Numbered from the stretch's first letter, positions 1-9,158 are shown. The stretch: 64,000 bases of DNA from Orenia metallireducens (GCF_001693735.1 NZ_LWDV01000009.1:294589-358588); one strand, 5' to 3'. The notes: a model not told the origin generated them from the sequence alone. Made by a program: numbers and translations.

Positions 1-632
1 ACAGTATTAAGAACAGAACCTTTAGTGTACCAACTGTCACATAAAAGGATAACTTGGTATGATTCCAACAAATTCATTACAGTATCTATTAATTTTGAGG
101 CTAATTCAAGTTTACTCTTACTTTTATCATAGAGTTTATAGCCTATTGGCAAACTTAAATATCTAATTTGCCCCTTATGTTTTAAAGGAATATTAATAAC
201 TAGAGATACAAAACAATGTCCTTTTAGATAAGAACTTCCTGTTCTACTGGTATGGTCGAAAATCCTATAATAACAGTCAAATTTATTACCATACTTTGCT
301 TGTAAAGTATCATCTATACTTAGGAATATTGTTGTATCCCGTTGGGATACATTAATTAAGTTAAGTACTATTCGTAAAGTACAAAGCATTAACTTTTCTA
401 TAGAGAAATTAGTATAAGATAAAAAGTAGTAAAAAGAATTTAAAGCCTTATTGCTATACTTACTAATGAAATTATCATATAAAAAATTTATAGATCTTAT
501 TTCTTCCATAGAAATTATAGCCAATACTAGCCAATGAAATATTTGAAAACTTGGTTTTGTGAAAATAGAACGATATTTTAATAAATATTGTTTTAATGTT
601 TGGTTTATTGAATTATTGGGAATATTAATCAT
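1..632 (-). CDS. Transposase, N-terminal part (DDE, IS4/IS701-like)
   Basis: This is the N-terminal ~210 codons of the same transposase encoded whole at 21433-22758; the start codon is the complement of 630-632. It carries the first catalytic region (SIDDTLQAKYG) and the SRTGSSYLKGH motif. The C-terminal part is outside the window, so whether this copy is intact cannot be judged. Confidence 0.92.
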   Translation of the reverse strand, partial: MINIPNNSINQTLKQYLLKYRSIFTKPSFQIFHWLVLAIISMEEIRSINFLYDNFISKYSNKALNSFYYFLSYTNFSIEKLMLCTLRIVLNLINVSQRDTTIFLSIDDTLQAKYGNKFDCYYRIFDHTSRTGSSYLKGHCFVSLVINIPLKHKGQIRYLSLPIGYKLYDKSKSKLELASKLIDTVMNLLESYQVILLCDSWYTKGSVLNT

Positions 633-749
633 AGTCAGGCACCTCCTAGGTGTATTTTTCTCTGATATGATTATTATTCCTAGGATTAAGGTGTCTGATT
701 TTGTTATTTTTAGGTAACTTGTTTATCTAATTTCTTGTAAAGTGGTGTT
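1..749 (-). mobile_element. IS element, partial copy (cut by window edge)
   Basis: This stretch appears base-for-base identical to 22127-22875, the promoter-proximal part of the complete IS at 21412-22875. Identity ends at the terminal GTGGTGTT, after which the two copies continue into different DNA, so 749 is the element's outer right end. The rest of the copy lies left of the window. Near-perfect identity of two copies 21 kb apart implies recent transposition. Confidence 0.93.
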
Positions 750-1001
750 ATAGATTATTTAAAAGTTAAAATTTTAAGATTTCAGATTATTAGTTTAGAA
801 TTAATAAGAGATGGTCTAGAGAATCATTTTTAACAATATTATTATTAATTTGGGCAATCTTTATAATTAATATTGGTCTTGAAGTTTTATACTATGGAAT
901 TTACTGTTTTAAATGAAGAGTTTAACTCTTGTTATAAGATTTATTAATATTATGAAGTAAATTTTTATATTTAGAATTTGAAGAATAATGGAGGGATTTT
1001 G
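750..1001. other. Gene-free spacer upstream of malQ
   Basis: AT-rich DNA between the IS end and malQ. No open frame or convincing promoter hexamer pair was found. A GGAGGG ribosome binding site at 990-995 belongs to malQ. Confidence 0.5.
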
Positions 1002-2519
1002 ATGGAGTTTGAAAGAAGCAGTGGGGTACTTTTACATCCAACATCTTTACCAGGAAAATATGGAATAGGATCTTTAGGAAAGGAGGTCTATGAATTTATT
1101 GATTTTCTTAGTGAATCTAAACAGAAGTTATGGCAAATTTGTCCTTTAGGACCAACAGGATATGGAGATTCTCCTTATCAATCTTTCTCAGCCTTTGCAG
1201 GTAATCCATTGTTGATTAATCTTGAAGTATTGAAAGCAGAGGGGTTACTATCAGAGGAGGATTTAGAGTTAGAAGAGGAATTTGATCAAGGTTATGTCGA
1301 TTATGGTAGAGTAATCAACTTTAAATTTCCATTATATAGAAAGGCTTTTAAAAAGTTCAATACAGCAGCTTCTGATATTGAAAAGGGTAAATTTAAGGCT
1401 TTCTGTGTAGAAAATAAAGAGTGGCTAGAAGATTATACTTTATTTATGTCATTAAAGGATCACTTTAATGGAAGACCTTGGAGTGAATGGGAGAAGCCTA
1501 TCAAGTTTAGAGAAGAAGATGCTGTGGATAGATATAAAGAAGAGTTAAAGGATACTATAGAGTTCCATAAGTTTATGCAATATTTATTTTTTGAACAGTG
1601 GACTAAGGTAAAGTGCTATGCTAATGAGAAGGGAATCAAGGTTATTGGTGATATTCCTATCTTTGTTGCTTTTGATAGTGCGGATGCTTGGTCTAATCCA
1701 GAGATATTTCACTTTGATGAAAGAAGAAATCCTACTAAAGTGGCAGGAGTTCCTCCTGATTACTTTAGTAAAACTGGTCAATTATGGGGTAATCCTCTTT
1801 ATGATTGGAATAAATTAAAAGAGAGGGGTTATGATTGGTGGATAGATAGATTTAAGATTATTTTAAAACAGGCTGATATTGTTCGTCTTGACCATTTTAG
1901 AGGCTTTGAGGCTTATTGGGCAGTACCTGCTGGGGAAGAAACTGCGATTAATGGTAGTTGGGAAGAAGGTTCAGGAGCAGACTTTTTTAATGTTGTACGT
2001 GACAAGTTAGGTAAATTACCTATTATTGCTGAAGATTTAGGATTGATTACTGATGAAGTAGAAGAGTTAAGGGATGAGTTTGAATTTCCAGGTATGAAGA
2101 TTTTACAATTTGCTTTTGATACTGGAGAGAAAAATAAGTATTTACCACATAATTATGATGAAAACTGTATTGTCTATACAGGTACCCATGATAATGATAC
2201 CACTTTGGGATGGTTTTTAAATTTATCTACTGATGTTAAGAATTATGTTGAAGAGTATCTAGATATAGAAGCAAGTAATATCTGTTGGGGATTAATAGAA
2301 GCTGCTTGGTCTTCAATAGCTGTAATGGCTATTGCTCCTTTACAGGATATATTGTCTTTAGATAGTGGAGCAAGAATGAATACACCTGGTGCTTCCTCAG
2401 GTAATTGGCAATGGAGATATAAAAAAGATATGTTAACTGATGACATAATAAATAAATTAACAGCTTTGACAGAGAAGTATCGTATTAATGATCAGTTTGC
2501 TGATGTTGTGAATAAGTAA
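1002..2519 (+). CDS. malQ: 4-alpha-glucanotransferase (amylomaltase, GH77)
   Basis: MalQ transfers alpha-1,4-glucan chains between maltodextrins in the cytoplasm, releasing glucose. The protein is 505 residues, normal for the family, and opens with the typical RSSGVLLHPTSLPG. It contains GDIPIFVAFDSAD, the VRLDHFRGF nucleophile region, the IAEDLG acid/base region and THDNDTT, all GH77 landmarks. An in-frame TTG at 978 precedes the ATG at 1002, but GGAGGG six bases before 1002 marks the ATG as the start. It stands alone and is followed directly by a strong terminator; no other glycogen or maltose genes are adjacent. Confidence 0.96.
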   Translation: MEFERSSGVLLHPTSLPGKYGIGSLGKEVYEFIDFLSESKQKLWQICPLGPTGYGDSPYQSFSAFAGNPLLINLEVLKAEGLLSEEDLELEEEFDQGYVDYGRVINFKFPLYRKAFKKFNTAASDIEKGKFKAFCVENKEWLEDYTLFMSLKDHFNGRPWSEWEKPIKFREEDAVDRYKEELKDTIEFHKFMQYLFFEQWTKVKCYANEKGIKVIGDIPIFVAFDSADAWSNPEIFHFDERRNPTKVAGVPPDYFSKTGQLWGNPLYDWNKLKERGYDWWIDRFKIILKQADIVRLDHFRGFEAYWAVPAGEETAINGSWEEGSGADFFNVVRDKLGKLPIIAEDLGLITDEVEELRDEFEFPGMKILQFAFDTGEKNKYLPHNYDENCIVYTGTHDNDTTLGWFLNLSTDVKNYVEEYLDIEASNICWGLIEAAWSSIAVMAIAPLQDILSLDSGARMNTPGASSGNWQWRYKKDMLTDDIINKLTALTEKYRINDQFADVVNK

Positions 2520-2522
2520 ATT

Positions 2523-2560
2523 AAAAGAGAGGATGGTTATGGGTGACCATCCTCTCTTTT
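2523..2560 (+). terminator. Intrinsic terminator of malQ
   Basis: A 13-15 bp stem (AAAGAGAGGATGGT paired with ACCATCCTCTCTTT) closes an 8-nt loop and ends in a T run, starting three bases after the malQ stop codon. Confidence 0.9.
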
Positions 2561-2660
2561 AATTTACTATAATTTTAGTAAAAAAAGATTTATCAAAAAG
2601 TGATATAAGAAATAATAGTGTTTAAGCTAATAATGGTATGTTAGACTATAAGTACTCAAT

Positions 2661-2855
2661 TTATAAATATTTTTCATGGTGTTTTTGGAAGATATCACAA
2701 TGGCTATCATCCCAATTAACACAAAGGTCACATTTAGCTTCTTCTAAGGCTTCTAAATTATTTAAGATAGAAGCACCAAAGTTTTGAGCTACTGTGATTG
2801 CTTCATATTCGGGGCATTTGCTAGCAACCTTTTTTAATAGCTTGTCTTCATACAT
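2661..2855 (-). CDS. Small cysteine-containing protein, unknown
   Basis: A 64-residue soluble protein with cysteines at about 14, 42, 45 and 53, including a CDLC pair and a His-rich tail (FQKHHEKYL), which suggests metal binding. Its family was not recognised. AAGGAGG lies seven bases before the ATG, good evidence that it is translated. It is a single gene, convergent with malQ. Metal binding is inference from composition only. Confidence 0.65.
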   Translation of the reverse strand: MYEDKLLKKVASKCPEYEAITVAQNFGASILNNLEALEEAKCDLCVNWDDSHCDIFQKHHEKYL

Positions 2856-3182
2856 TAATGTTCCTCCTTGGTAAGGGAATTAGTTTTTATATCGATAATA
2901 ACTTGTTTATATATAGTTAATTTTTCTCAAAGTGATTTATTTTATACATTTAAAGTGAGGAAGCTAATTATTAATAATAAGTTAGTTGTTTTTTCATTTA
3001 CTTATTTATATAGATGTATGAATTTAAAGCTGAATCCCCATCTTTTTAAGAGTAAGGTGGGATTAAAAATCAATTGAAAGGCTGAGCAATTAATTGTTCA
3101 GTTTCTAGTTGTTTTAATAGAATAAGTCTATAAGAATTTAACATTTATATGTTATGTTTGTGTTAACGAAACTGGATTGTAG
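2856..3182. other. Gene-free spacer
   Basis: AT-rich intergenic DNA upstream of the subtilase promoter. A short open frame at 2868-3077 lacks a ribosome binding site and protein-like composition, so nothing is called here. Confidence 0.4.
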
Positions 3183-3234
3183 TTGACTCTTGAGGAAAAT
3201 TAAGTTATAATTTAGACAATGATACCAATTATCA
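3183..3234 (+). promoter_or_regulatory. Sigma-A promoter with Fur-box-like palindrome
   Basis: TTGACT (3183-3188) and TATAAT (3206-3211) are separated by exactly 17 bases, a near-consensus housekeeping promoter. At 3220-3234, over the expected transcription start, TGATACCAATTATCA matches the Fur 7-1-7 consensus TGATAATNATTATCA at 12 of 14 defined positions. This suggests repression by a Fur-family protein. The resulting leader to the subtilase is about 145 nt. Confidence 0.65.
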
Positions 3235-3362
3235 TGTTATTATTGATCTATACCTTTAATAATTAGTTAAGGAATTTAGTTGTTCAACACCTTGGTTATA
3301 ATTACTTATCTTTCATGATAAGAGTTATAATAAATTCCAAATATCTTTAGGAGGTATTAGTA

Positions 3363-4970
3363 GTGAGAAGAATTATTGTTATGATGTTGGTGTTTGTTTT
3401 ATTGTGTAGTGTAGGAGCTTTTGCTCAGAAGAAGGGAAGAACTAAATTAGTTGGTGATAAGAATGGTAATAAGATTTTTGAAGATTTAGAAGAAAAATTA
3501 GCAGAGATTAAAGGTAATTATAAATTGGATATAATTGTAGTCTTTAATAAAAATTTTACTAAGAAAGCTATAGAGGCAAAGATCGGTGCTTTTGATCTTA
3601 AATATAATTATAAAAATATTAATGCTTTCGCTGGTAAGCTAAATAAAGGGCAGATTAATGCTTTATCCCATATGCCAATGGTTAAGCATGTCCAATTAGA
3701 TGGAAAAGTCAAAGCTTATAATGATGATGCTACATATTGGTATGGAGCAGATAAGGTAAGTTCTGATTTCGGGTATGATGGAGATAGAGATGGTAACTTA
3801 GGTGTTTATAGCAAAGATGATGTAGTAGTTGCTGTTATTGATACTGGTATTGATGCTAACCATGTAGATTTGGATGAAGGTAAGGTACTTTATTTTAAAG
3901 ATTGGACTAGAAAGAATAGAACTGAACCCTATGATGATAATGGTCATGGAACCCATTGTGCAGGTACCATTGCTGGTACTGGTGAAGGAAATACTGCTTA
4001 TAAAGGTGTAGCACCAGGTGCTGCTTTAATTGGTCTTAAGGTATTAGATGCAAGAGGTAGTGGTTCTATGAGTGATATTGATGCTGCAATTGAATGGTGT
4101 ATCAATAATAAGGATACTTATGGAATTGATGTTCTTAGTATGTCCTTAGGTGCTGCTGGAAGCTCTGATGGTACAGACTCAACATCTATGTTAGTTAATC
4201 AAGCAGCAGATGCTGGATTGGTATCAGTAATAGCGGCTGGAAATGAAGGACCCAGTAATTATACTATTGGCACACCAGGGGCAGCTGAAAAAGCAATTAC
4301 TGTAGGAGCAATGGCAGATGTAGGAGAGGGTGGATATTATCAGGCTTATTTCTCTAGTAGAGGTCCTACAGCTGATGGAAGAGTTAAGCCAGATATATCT
4401 GCACCTGGTTATTATGTGATGAGTGTTGAAGCTAATACTACTAGTGGATACACTGAAATGAGTGGAACCTCAATGGCTACTCCATATACAGCTGGTACAG
4501 TAGCATTGATGCTAGACTCTAATCCTGCTTTAACTCCGACCGAAATTAAGAGTAAGATTATGAATACAAGTGTTGACTTTGGAGTAGCAGGAAAAGATAT
4601 TGACTATGGAGCAGGACGCCTTGATACTTATGAAGCTGTAAAATTTGCTGGGAGCTTATATGGTGTAGGAGTTACTCAGCCAAGTCACTATGTAGATGAA
4701 AATTATTTATCTGGTAGTGGTGATTACATTGAATATAATATTAATGTAGATACATTAGATTATCCGATAGCTGTTAATCTAATTATGTTAGATGATTATA
4801 CAGACTATGATTTATATTTATATGACCCATCTGGAAATCAAGTTGCAAAATCTATAGATACAAAAAGACAAGAAGACCTCTCCTATTTTCCAACTGTTAC
4901 AGGTCAATATGTTCTAAGGGCATATTCTTATAGTGGAAATGGAGATTATAGTCTTGATATAAGTTATTAA
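3363..4970 (+). CDS. Secreted subtilisin-like serine protease (S8) with PPC domain
   Basis: An extracellular endopeptidase of 535 residues. Residues 1-21 are a signal peptide (AFAQ cleavage region), ~30-120 resemble an I9-type inhibitory propeptide, and ~125-430 are the S8 domain. The catalytic residues are D160 (VIDTG), H195 (NGHGTH) and S370 (SGTSMATP), with N294 as oxyanion residue. The C-terminal ~100 residues look like a PPC beta-sandwich (DYDLYLYDPSG), often removed after secretion. Translation starts at GTG 3363 behind AGGAGG. The gene is monocistronic between a strong promoter and a terminator. The preference for nutrient or coat proteins cannot be read from sequence. Confidence 0.95.
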   Translation: MRRIIVMMLVFVLLCSVGAFAQKKGRTKLVGDKNGNKIFEDLEEKLAEIKGNYKLDIIVVFNKNFTKKAIEAKIGAFDLKYNYKNINAFAGKLNKGQINALSHMPMVKHVQLDGKVKAYNDDATYWYGADKVSSDFGYDGDRDGNLGVYSKDDVVVAVIDTGIDANHVDLDEGKVLYFKDWTRKNRTEPYDDNGHGTHCAGTIAGTGEGNTAYKGVAPGAALIGLKVLDARGSGSMSDIDAAIEWCINNKDTYGIDVLSMSLGAAGSSDGTDSTSMLVNQAADAGLVSVIAAGNEGPSNYTIGTPGAAEKAITVGAMADVGEGGYYQAYFSSRGPTADGRVKPDISAPGYYVMSVEANTTSGYTEMSGTSMATPYTAGTVALMLDSNPALTPTEIKSKIMNTSVDFGVAGKDIDYGAGRLDTYEAVKFAGSLYGVGVTQPSHYVDENYLSGSGDYIEYNINVDTLDYPIAVNLIMLDDYTDYDLYLYDPSGNQVAKSIDTKRQEDLSYFPTVTGQYVLRAYSYSGNGDYSLDISY

Positions 4971-4982
4971 AAATTATAAAGT

Positions 4983-5020
4983 AAAGGATTATATGATATT
5001 TTATCATATAATCCTTTTTT
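4983..5020 (+). terminator. Intrinsic terminator of the subtilase
   Basis: AAAGGATTATATGA pairs with TCATATAATCCTTT and is followed by further T residues, 12 bases after the stop codon. Confidence 0.88.
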
Positions 5021-5255
5021 ATTAGAATGATTACAATAAATAATATTTTATATTAATAATTACTATATCATAAGGGTTTGTGAATAGATAGTATAATCAT
5101 CCAACTTTAGACTGAAAGTGAAATTAAAGTTTGATTATGGTAAATGATCAGTAAAATATATAACCTTGTTTTAGGTCATATATGGAGAAGCATATAATGA
5201 CATTAATTATTTATTCTTTTTATCTACTGATGGCCAAGGGAAGGGTGGTAAATCA

Positions 5256-5399
5256 ATGGGAATAACCTTTACTAATAGTCTAATGAGAATAATAACTAAT
5301 AGTCTAGATATGTATTCATTGTTCAAACCATCATTGGTATTAGTTGGCATGAGTTTCTGCCTCCTTTTATTTAGTTTTTTATTATTTTATTATAATTAA
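5256..5399 (+). CDS. Possible small membrane protein (47 aa)
   Basis: A 47-residue frame with one hydrophobic segment near its C-terminus (VLVGMSFCLLLFSFLLFYY). AGGGTGG lies about eight bases before the ATG. It occupies an otherwise gene-free stretch between the subtilase terminator and mgsA. No family was recognised, and chance occurrence in AT-rich DNA is possible. Confidence 0.35.
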   Translation: MGITFTNSLMRIITNSLDMYSLFKPSLVLVGMSFCLLLFSFLLFYYN

Positions 5400-5460
5400 G
5401 ATTTTATTGTTATCTTTAATATTAGGGATTTATGTAAAATAAAGGTGAGGATAATATTAA

Positions 5461-5488
5461 AAAATCATGGAATATACTCCATGATTTT
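5461..5488 (-). terminator. Terminator of mgsA
   Basis: AAAATCATGG and CCATGATTTT pair around an 8-nt loop just after the mgsA stop. The symmetric A and T tracts could also stop transcription from the plus strand. Confidence 0.8.
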
Positions 5489-5497
5489 AAGGAAGAA

Positions 5498-5872
5498 TTA
5501 TTCATTTTTTAAAGATTCTAAAATCATGTCTGCAGTTGCCAAATTTGTAGCCAAAGGTACATTATGGACATCACAGACTCTAAGCAATGCACTAACGTCA
5601 GGCTCATGAGGTTGTGCAGTTAAAGGATCACGTAGGAATATAACTGCCTTTAATAAACCATTAGTTATTTGTGCTCCAATCTGTTGATCACCACCTAAAG
5701 GTCCTGAAGCCATTCTAATAACCTGCAGATTTGTATTTTCATTTAACTTTCTCCCAGTCGTTCCAGTAGCAATTAGCTCATATTTCTTTAGTATTGGCTC
5801 GTGATTTTGAGCAAACTCAATCAAATCATCTTTCTTTTTGTCATGGGCAATTAATGCTATTCTTTCTACCAA
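5498..5872 (-). CDS. mgsA: Methylglyoxal synthase
   Basis: It converts dihydroxyacetone phosphate to methylglyoxal and phosphate, a bypass that relieves sugar-phosphate stress. The 124 residues contain the family landmarks [16 protein letters not shown] and [11 protein letters not shown] (catalytic Asp in GGDQ) and [14 protein letters not shown]. Length is typical of short Firmicute forms. The start is TTG at 5872 behind a strong GGAGGG; no better ATG exists upstream. It is a single gene. Confidence 0.97.
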   Translation of the reverse strand: MVERIALIAHDKKKDDLIEFAQNHEPILKKYELIATGTTGRKLNENTNLQVIRMASGPLGGDQQIGAQITNGLLKAVIFLRDPLTAQPHEPDVSALLRVCDVHNVPLATNLATADMILESLKNE

Positions 5873-6048
5873 TTAAATCCCTCCTGTGATATTAATGTAA
5901 TTTAGTGGTTGATCTTACTTGAAAGATATATTCTAGATTAATATCATATTCCCTTTAATAATTTTAGATTACTAATAGCTAAAGTAGGGATTGTTATCAA
6001 AGATTAAAATTAAGCTACAATGATAATAGTTATTAGTAAAAGGCACGT

Positions 6049-6085
6049 AAAAAGACCTATCTTGCATGCAAGATAGGTCTTTTTT
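6049..6085. terminator. Terminator after the beta-barrel gene
   Basis: A perfect stem AAAGACCTATCTTG / CAAGATAGGTCTTT around GCATGC-like symmetry, flanked by A and T runs. It sits directly after the minus-strand stop at 6090 and could act in both directions. Confidence 0.88.
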
Positions 6086-6089
6086 AGAT

Positions 6090-6740
6090 TTAAAATGTAA
6101 TTTCAGCCCCAAAGTATAATCCCTGTAACCCTTCATTATAGCCAGCTATAGCTTGACTTTGATCATCACCAAAATGGTATTTTTCTCTTAAATACCCACC
6201 TTTAATACTAAAGGTATCAGTTAATTGCCCTCTAATAGCTAAGTTGAGTTTATAGCCTGAAAAATTTCCTCCAAACTCTATATCTTTAGTAGTGACATCA
6301 TATTTACCAAAGGGAAATATAGAAATATCACCATTAAAGTTTATCTTATCATGTAATGGTTGTATAGTTCTAAAGGATATAGGTATCCCGTAACCTCTAG
6401 TATCTGCACTATCCTCTTGTTTGTCTAAAGATTTAATTCCAAAACCAATATAATTTTCTCCTCTTCCAATAGTTAACTCTTTAAAGAAGGAGAAGTTTAT
6501 TAGATTATAATCTTTTATAGAACTTGTTTTAGTTGATTTGGCTGTAGTCAGATTCAGTTCAGATGGTAAGAAGATATTAGCACCATCATCTTTGTAAGTA
6601 AAGATAATAGCTCTTAAATTATGGTCGTTTAAGGTTTTAAGTAATCCTCCAGAGATTCCAAATTGATTATTGTCTTGGGCAAAGGCTGATAGTGTGAATG
6701 TTGCAGTAATTATTAAGGTTAAGATTATTATTCTCTTCAT
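6090..6740 (-). CDS. Secreted beta-rich protein, probable outer-membrane beta-barrel
   Basis: A 216-residue protein with a clear signal peptide (residues 1-21, ending SAFAQ). The remainder alternates short amphipathic strands and turns without helices or cysteines, and it ends in GLYFGAEITF. A terminal phenylalanine with alternating aromatics is the classical signal read by the BAM complex. This fits an outer-membrane porin-like barrel in a diderm Firmicute; Halanaerobiales are known to have outer membranes. No specific family or ligand was recognised. It is monocistronic. Confidence 0.65.
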   Translation of the reverse strand: MKRIIILTLIITATFTLSAFAQDNNQFGISGGLLKTLNDHNLRAIIFTYKDDGANIFLPSELNLTTAKSTKTSSIKDYNLINFSFFKELTIGRGENYIGFGIKSLDKQEDSADTRGYGIPISFRTIQPLHDKINFNGDISIFPFGKYDVTTKDIEFGGNFSGYKLNLAIRGQLTDTFSIKGGYLREKYHFGDDQSQAIAGYNEGLQGLYFGAEITF

Positions 6741-7040
6741 AAGCTAGTTTCCTTTCTATTTCTTAGGATTTTTAAATTAACCCTATGTATTTGCAAATGA
6801 ATATTATAGAAGATAAGTGTCTAAATTTATTGATTGCTATCTTTATTATAAATGATATCTATCAGTTTATAAATGTAATATTTATAGAAAGAGTGTGATG
6901 ATTAGGTATTGCTAGTAAATTTAATATAAGATAGGCATTAGTTTAGGTTTAGGGAGAGAGTTAATCTTAGTTAGTTCAATTATTTACCAGCTTATTATTT
7001 GTTTTAACTGACCATAATATTAATGGAGGTGGATTTCCCA
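6741..7040. other. Gene-free divergent spacer
   Basis: About 300 bases between the divergent beta-barrel and SASP genes. No strong sigma-A hexamers were found. The SASP promoter, expected to be sigma-G dependent, must lie here but could not be assigned confidently. Confidence 0.35.
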
Positions 7041-7214
7041 ATGGGACGTAAAACAATTATGTCCGATAAAACTAAATATGAATTGGCTGAGGAGTTAGGG
7101 TTTGCTGACAAGGTCAAGGATGGTGATTGGGGTAATATAACCACCCGGGAAGCTGGGTCGTTAGTTAAAAGAGCAGTAGAGAAGGTAGAAGAGATGATGG
7201 CTCAGCAGCAGTAG
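7041..7214 (+). CDS. sspF: Alpha/beta-type small acid-soluble spore protein, SspF-like
   Basis: This DNA-binding protein coats and protects spore DNA. The 57 residues follow Bacillus SspF closely as recalled: MGR..., MSDKTKYELAEELGF, GDWGNIT, REAGSLVKRA, and a Gln-rich tail MMAQQQ. An upstream in-frame ATG at 7023 lies inside the ribosome binding site GGAGGTGG, so ATG 7041 is the start. Expression in the forespore under sigma-G is known for the family. It shows that the organism makes endospores. Confidence 0.92.
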   Translation: MGRKTIMSDKTKYELAEELGFADKVKDGDWGNITTREAGSLVKRAVEKVEEMMAQQQ

Positions 7215-7306
7215 GTATAGAAGATATATCTGCTCAATAATATTCTGAATAAATTACTGGTTTAATAACTTTTGATTTGGACAGAATATTAATGGAGGTG
7301 GTTATT

Positions 7307-7384
7307 ATGTATTTATTATTTCACTCAAAGGAAAAGCAGAGTTTAGAAGAGAAGCAGCCTTTAATAGGTTATAGTGAATTATAG
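7307..7384 (+). CDS. Possible 25-residue peptide downstream of sspF
   Basis: ATG 7307 follows GGAGGTGG at a good distance and opens a 25-codon frame rich in K, E and L. The 16 bases ATATTAATGGAGGTGG upstream also precede sspF, so the leader looks duplicated. A terminator follows. It could be a real spore peptide or the decayed start of a second SASP gene; no family was recognised. Confidence 0.35.
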   Translation: MYLLFHSKEKQSLEEKQPLIGYSEL

Positions 7385-7431
7385 TAACCACCGAATAATT
7401 GAACTATTATAGAATTATAGTAGTTCAATGA

Positions 7432-7463
7432 AAAAGCAGTAGGGTATTAACCCTACTGCTTTC
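7432..7463 (+). terminator. Terminator of the sspF unit
   Basis: AAAGCAGTAGGGT pairs with ACCCTACTGCTTT around a 4-base loop, followed by a short T-rich tail. Confidence 0.85.
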
Positions 7464-7532
7464 TTATTTAATTACTAATTACTTACTATCTATGGCTATT
7501 CTCCAATCTGATAAAGGTAAAGTGAGATTATA

Positions 7533-8174
7533 TTAACGAGGTAATAAGAATAATATAGTAAAGAAGTGGCAGATACTTCCTCCTAAAACAAAGAGATGCC
7601 AGATAGCATGATTGTACTTCATCTTATTCCAAGCATAAAAGATGGTTCCTACAGTATAGAGTACTCCACCAATTACTAAAAAGACTATGCTATTTACATT
7701 TAAAACAGCTATTAAGGGTTTAATCACAAATATAACCAGCCACCCCATGATTATATATAAGATTGTTGAAAATATCTTAAACCGTCCAATCCAGAATATC
7801 TTATAAGCAATTCCCAAGACAGTTATTCCCCAAACGATACCAAAGATAGTCCAGCCTAGGGGTCCTCTTAAGGCAACCAAGGTCAAAGGTGTATAAGTTC
7901 CTGCTATCAATAAATAGATTGATGCATGATCAAATATACGAAAGATATCCTTTACCTTACCTTTAGGAAAACTATGATAGAGAGTAGAAGAAAGATAGAG
8001 TATGATTAATGTAGAACCATAAATACTAAAGCTGACTATGTACCATACATCTCCAAAGATGGTGGCTAGGACGACTAAGACGACAAGGGCAGCAATAGCT
8101 AAACCTAGACCAATCCCATGCAAAATAGCATTAGTAATCTCCTCAACAGTTATAGATTTTTTCTTATTATCCAT
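7533..8174 (-). CDS. Hemolysin III family integral membrane protein (PAQR-like)
   Basis: A 213-residue protein with about seven hydrophobic segments. The family motifs are visible: EEITNAILHGIGLGLA near the N-terminus, SSTLYHSF, RIFDHASIYLLIAGTYTP in the centre and HAIWHLFVLGGSICHF near the C-terminus. The conserved His and Asp residues are the zinc ligands in PAQR relatives. The cellular role in bacteria is unsettled despite the hemolysin name. It lies 93 bases from the cation-efflux gene on the same strand and may be cotranscribed. Confidence 0.92.
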   Translation of the reverse strand: MDNKKKSITVEEITNAILHGIGLGLAIAALVVLVVLATIFGDVWYIVSFSIYGSTLIILYLSSTLYHSFPKGKVKDIFRIFDHASIYLLIAGTYTPLTLVALRGPLGWTIFGIVWGITVLGIAYKIFWIGRFKIFSTILYIIMGWLVIFVIKPLIAVLNVNSIVFLVIGGVLYTVGTIFYAWNKMKYNHAIWHLFVLGGSICHFFTILFLLPR

Positions 8175-8267
8175 CTGATTCTCCTCTTTAATGTTTTTGT
8201 AGATACTTTATTATATTTAATTTTGATTAAATTATCAAGTGTAGATATTAAAATAAATTGTATTATA

Positions 8268-9158
8268 TTAACTAATCTTACCTTGGTGGTAAGGGTCGAC
8301 ATGAACCATGCAGTGTTTTACTTTATAGGTATTATTATCCTCAATTTTGTCATGTACTTTTCTGGCAATCTGATGACCTTCTATTACCGATAGGTTACCA
8401 TCAACAGCTATTGCCACATCTACATAAATTTTATTTGCGTGTATTCGGGTCTTTAACGTATTTATCTCAATAACTCCTTTAACTACTGATATATCAGCCC
8501 TAATCTGTTCAATGGTATCTTTATCACCAGCATAATCAACAAGTTGATTGATAGACTGTTTATAAATTTCTAAGGATACCTTGATGATTAAAAGTGAGAT
8601 AACCAATGAAGCTATGGGGTCTAATATTGGATAGCCAAATCTGGCCCCTGTAATTGCAATAAGAGTACCTATAGATGAAAAGACATCAGAACGATGATGC
8701 CAAGCATCTGCTAATAAAGCTGAGCTATCTAGTTTTTTCGCTCCCTTAATAGTATATCTATACATCCATTCTTTTATAATGATGGATAAGATGGCAGTAT
8801 ATAAGGTAACCATTCCTGGAGTCTGATAAGTACCTAGTTTGATTCTGTGGATGCCATCATAACCTATTCCTAGTGCAGTTATAAATAAAATTGTGGCAAG
8901 AATCTTTGCAATAACTGGTTTAATCTTCTCATGTCCATATGGATGATCATCATCTTCTGGTTTTTGAGCCATATGTAGACCAATCATAACAGCAACTGTA
9001 CTAATGATATCAGATAATGAGTGGACTCCATCAGCTATCATGGCACTACTTCTTCCTATGATACCTGCTAGTAATTTAATAAACGATAATAATAGATTCC
9101 AAAAGATTGTAATCTTTGATATTCTATTTCCTATCCTTGTTCTCTCTGCTTGTTTCAT
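8268..9158 (-). CDS. Cation diffusion facilitator transporter
   Basis: A CDF-family exporter of divalent metals (Zn, Fe, Mn or Co; specificity not readable). Six membrane segments fill residues ~10-215 and a cytoplasmic ferredoxin-like domain follows. The metal-site motifs HSLSD and DAWHHRSD are present, as is the DHPYGHEK loop. The start is placed at ATG 9158, where AAAGGAG precedes it, which drops 15 residues of an upstream in-frame extension and gives 296 residues, normal for the family. Confidence 0.93.
   Translation of the reverse strand: MKQAERTRIGNRISKITIFWNLLLSFIKLLAGIIGRSSAMIADGVHSLSDIISTVAVMIGLHMAQKPEDDDHPYGHEKIKPVIAKILATILFITALGIGYDGIHRIKLGTYQTPGMVTLYTAILSIIIKEWMYRYTIKGAKKLDSSALLADAWHHRSDVFSSIGTLIAITGARFGYPILDPIASLVISLLIIKVSLEIYKQSINQLVDYAGDKDTIEQIRADISVVKGVIEINTLKTRIHANKIYVDVAIAVDGNLSVIEGHQIARKVHDKIEDNNTYKVKHCMVHVDPYHQGKIS

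Noticed and set aside
2868-3077. 69-codon open frame upstream of the subtilase
   Set aside because: No ribosome binding site and composition typical of AT-rich non-coding DNA.
8118-8393. Plus-strand open frame over the HlyIII/CDF junction
   Set aside because: It is a shadow of two well-supported minus-strand genes and has no ribosome binding site.
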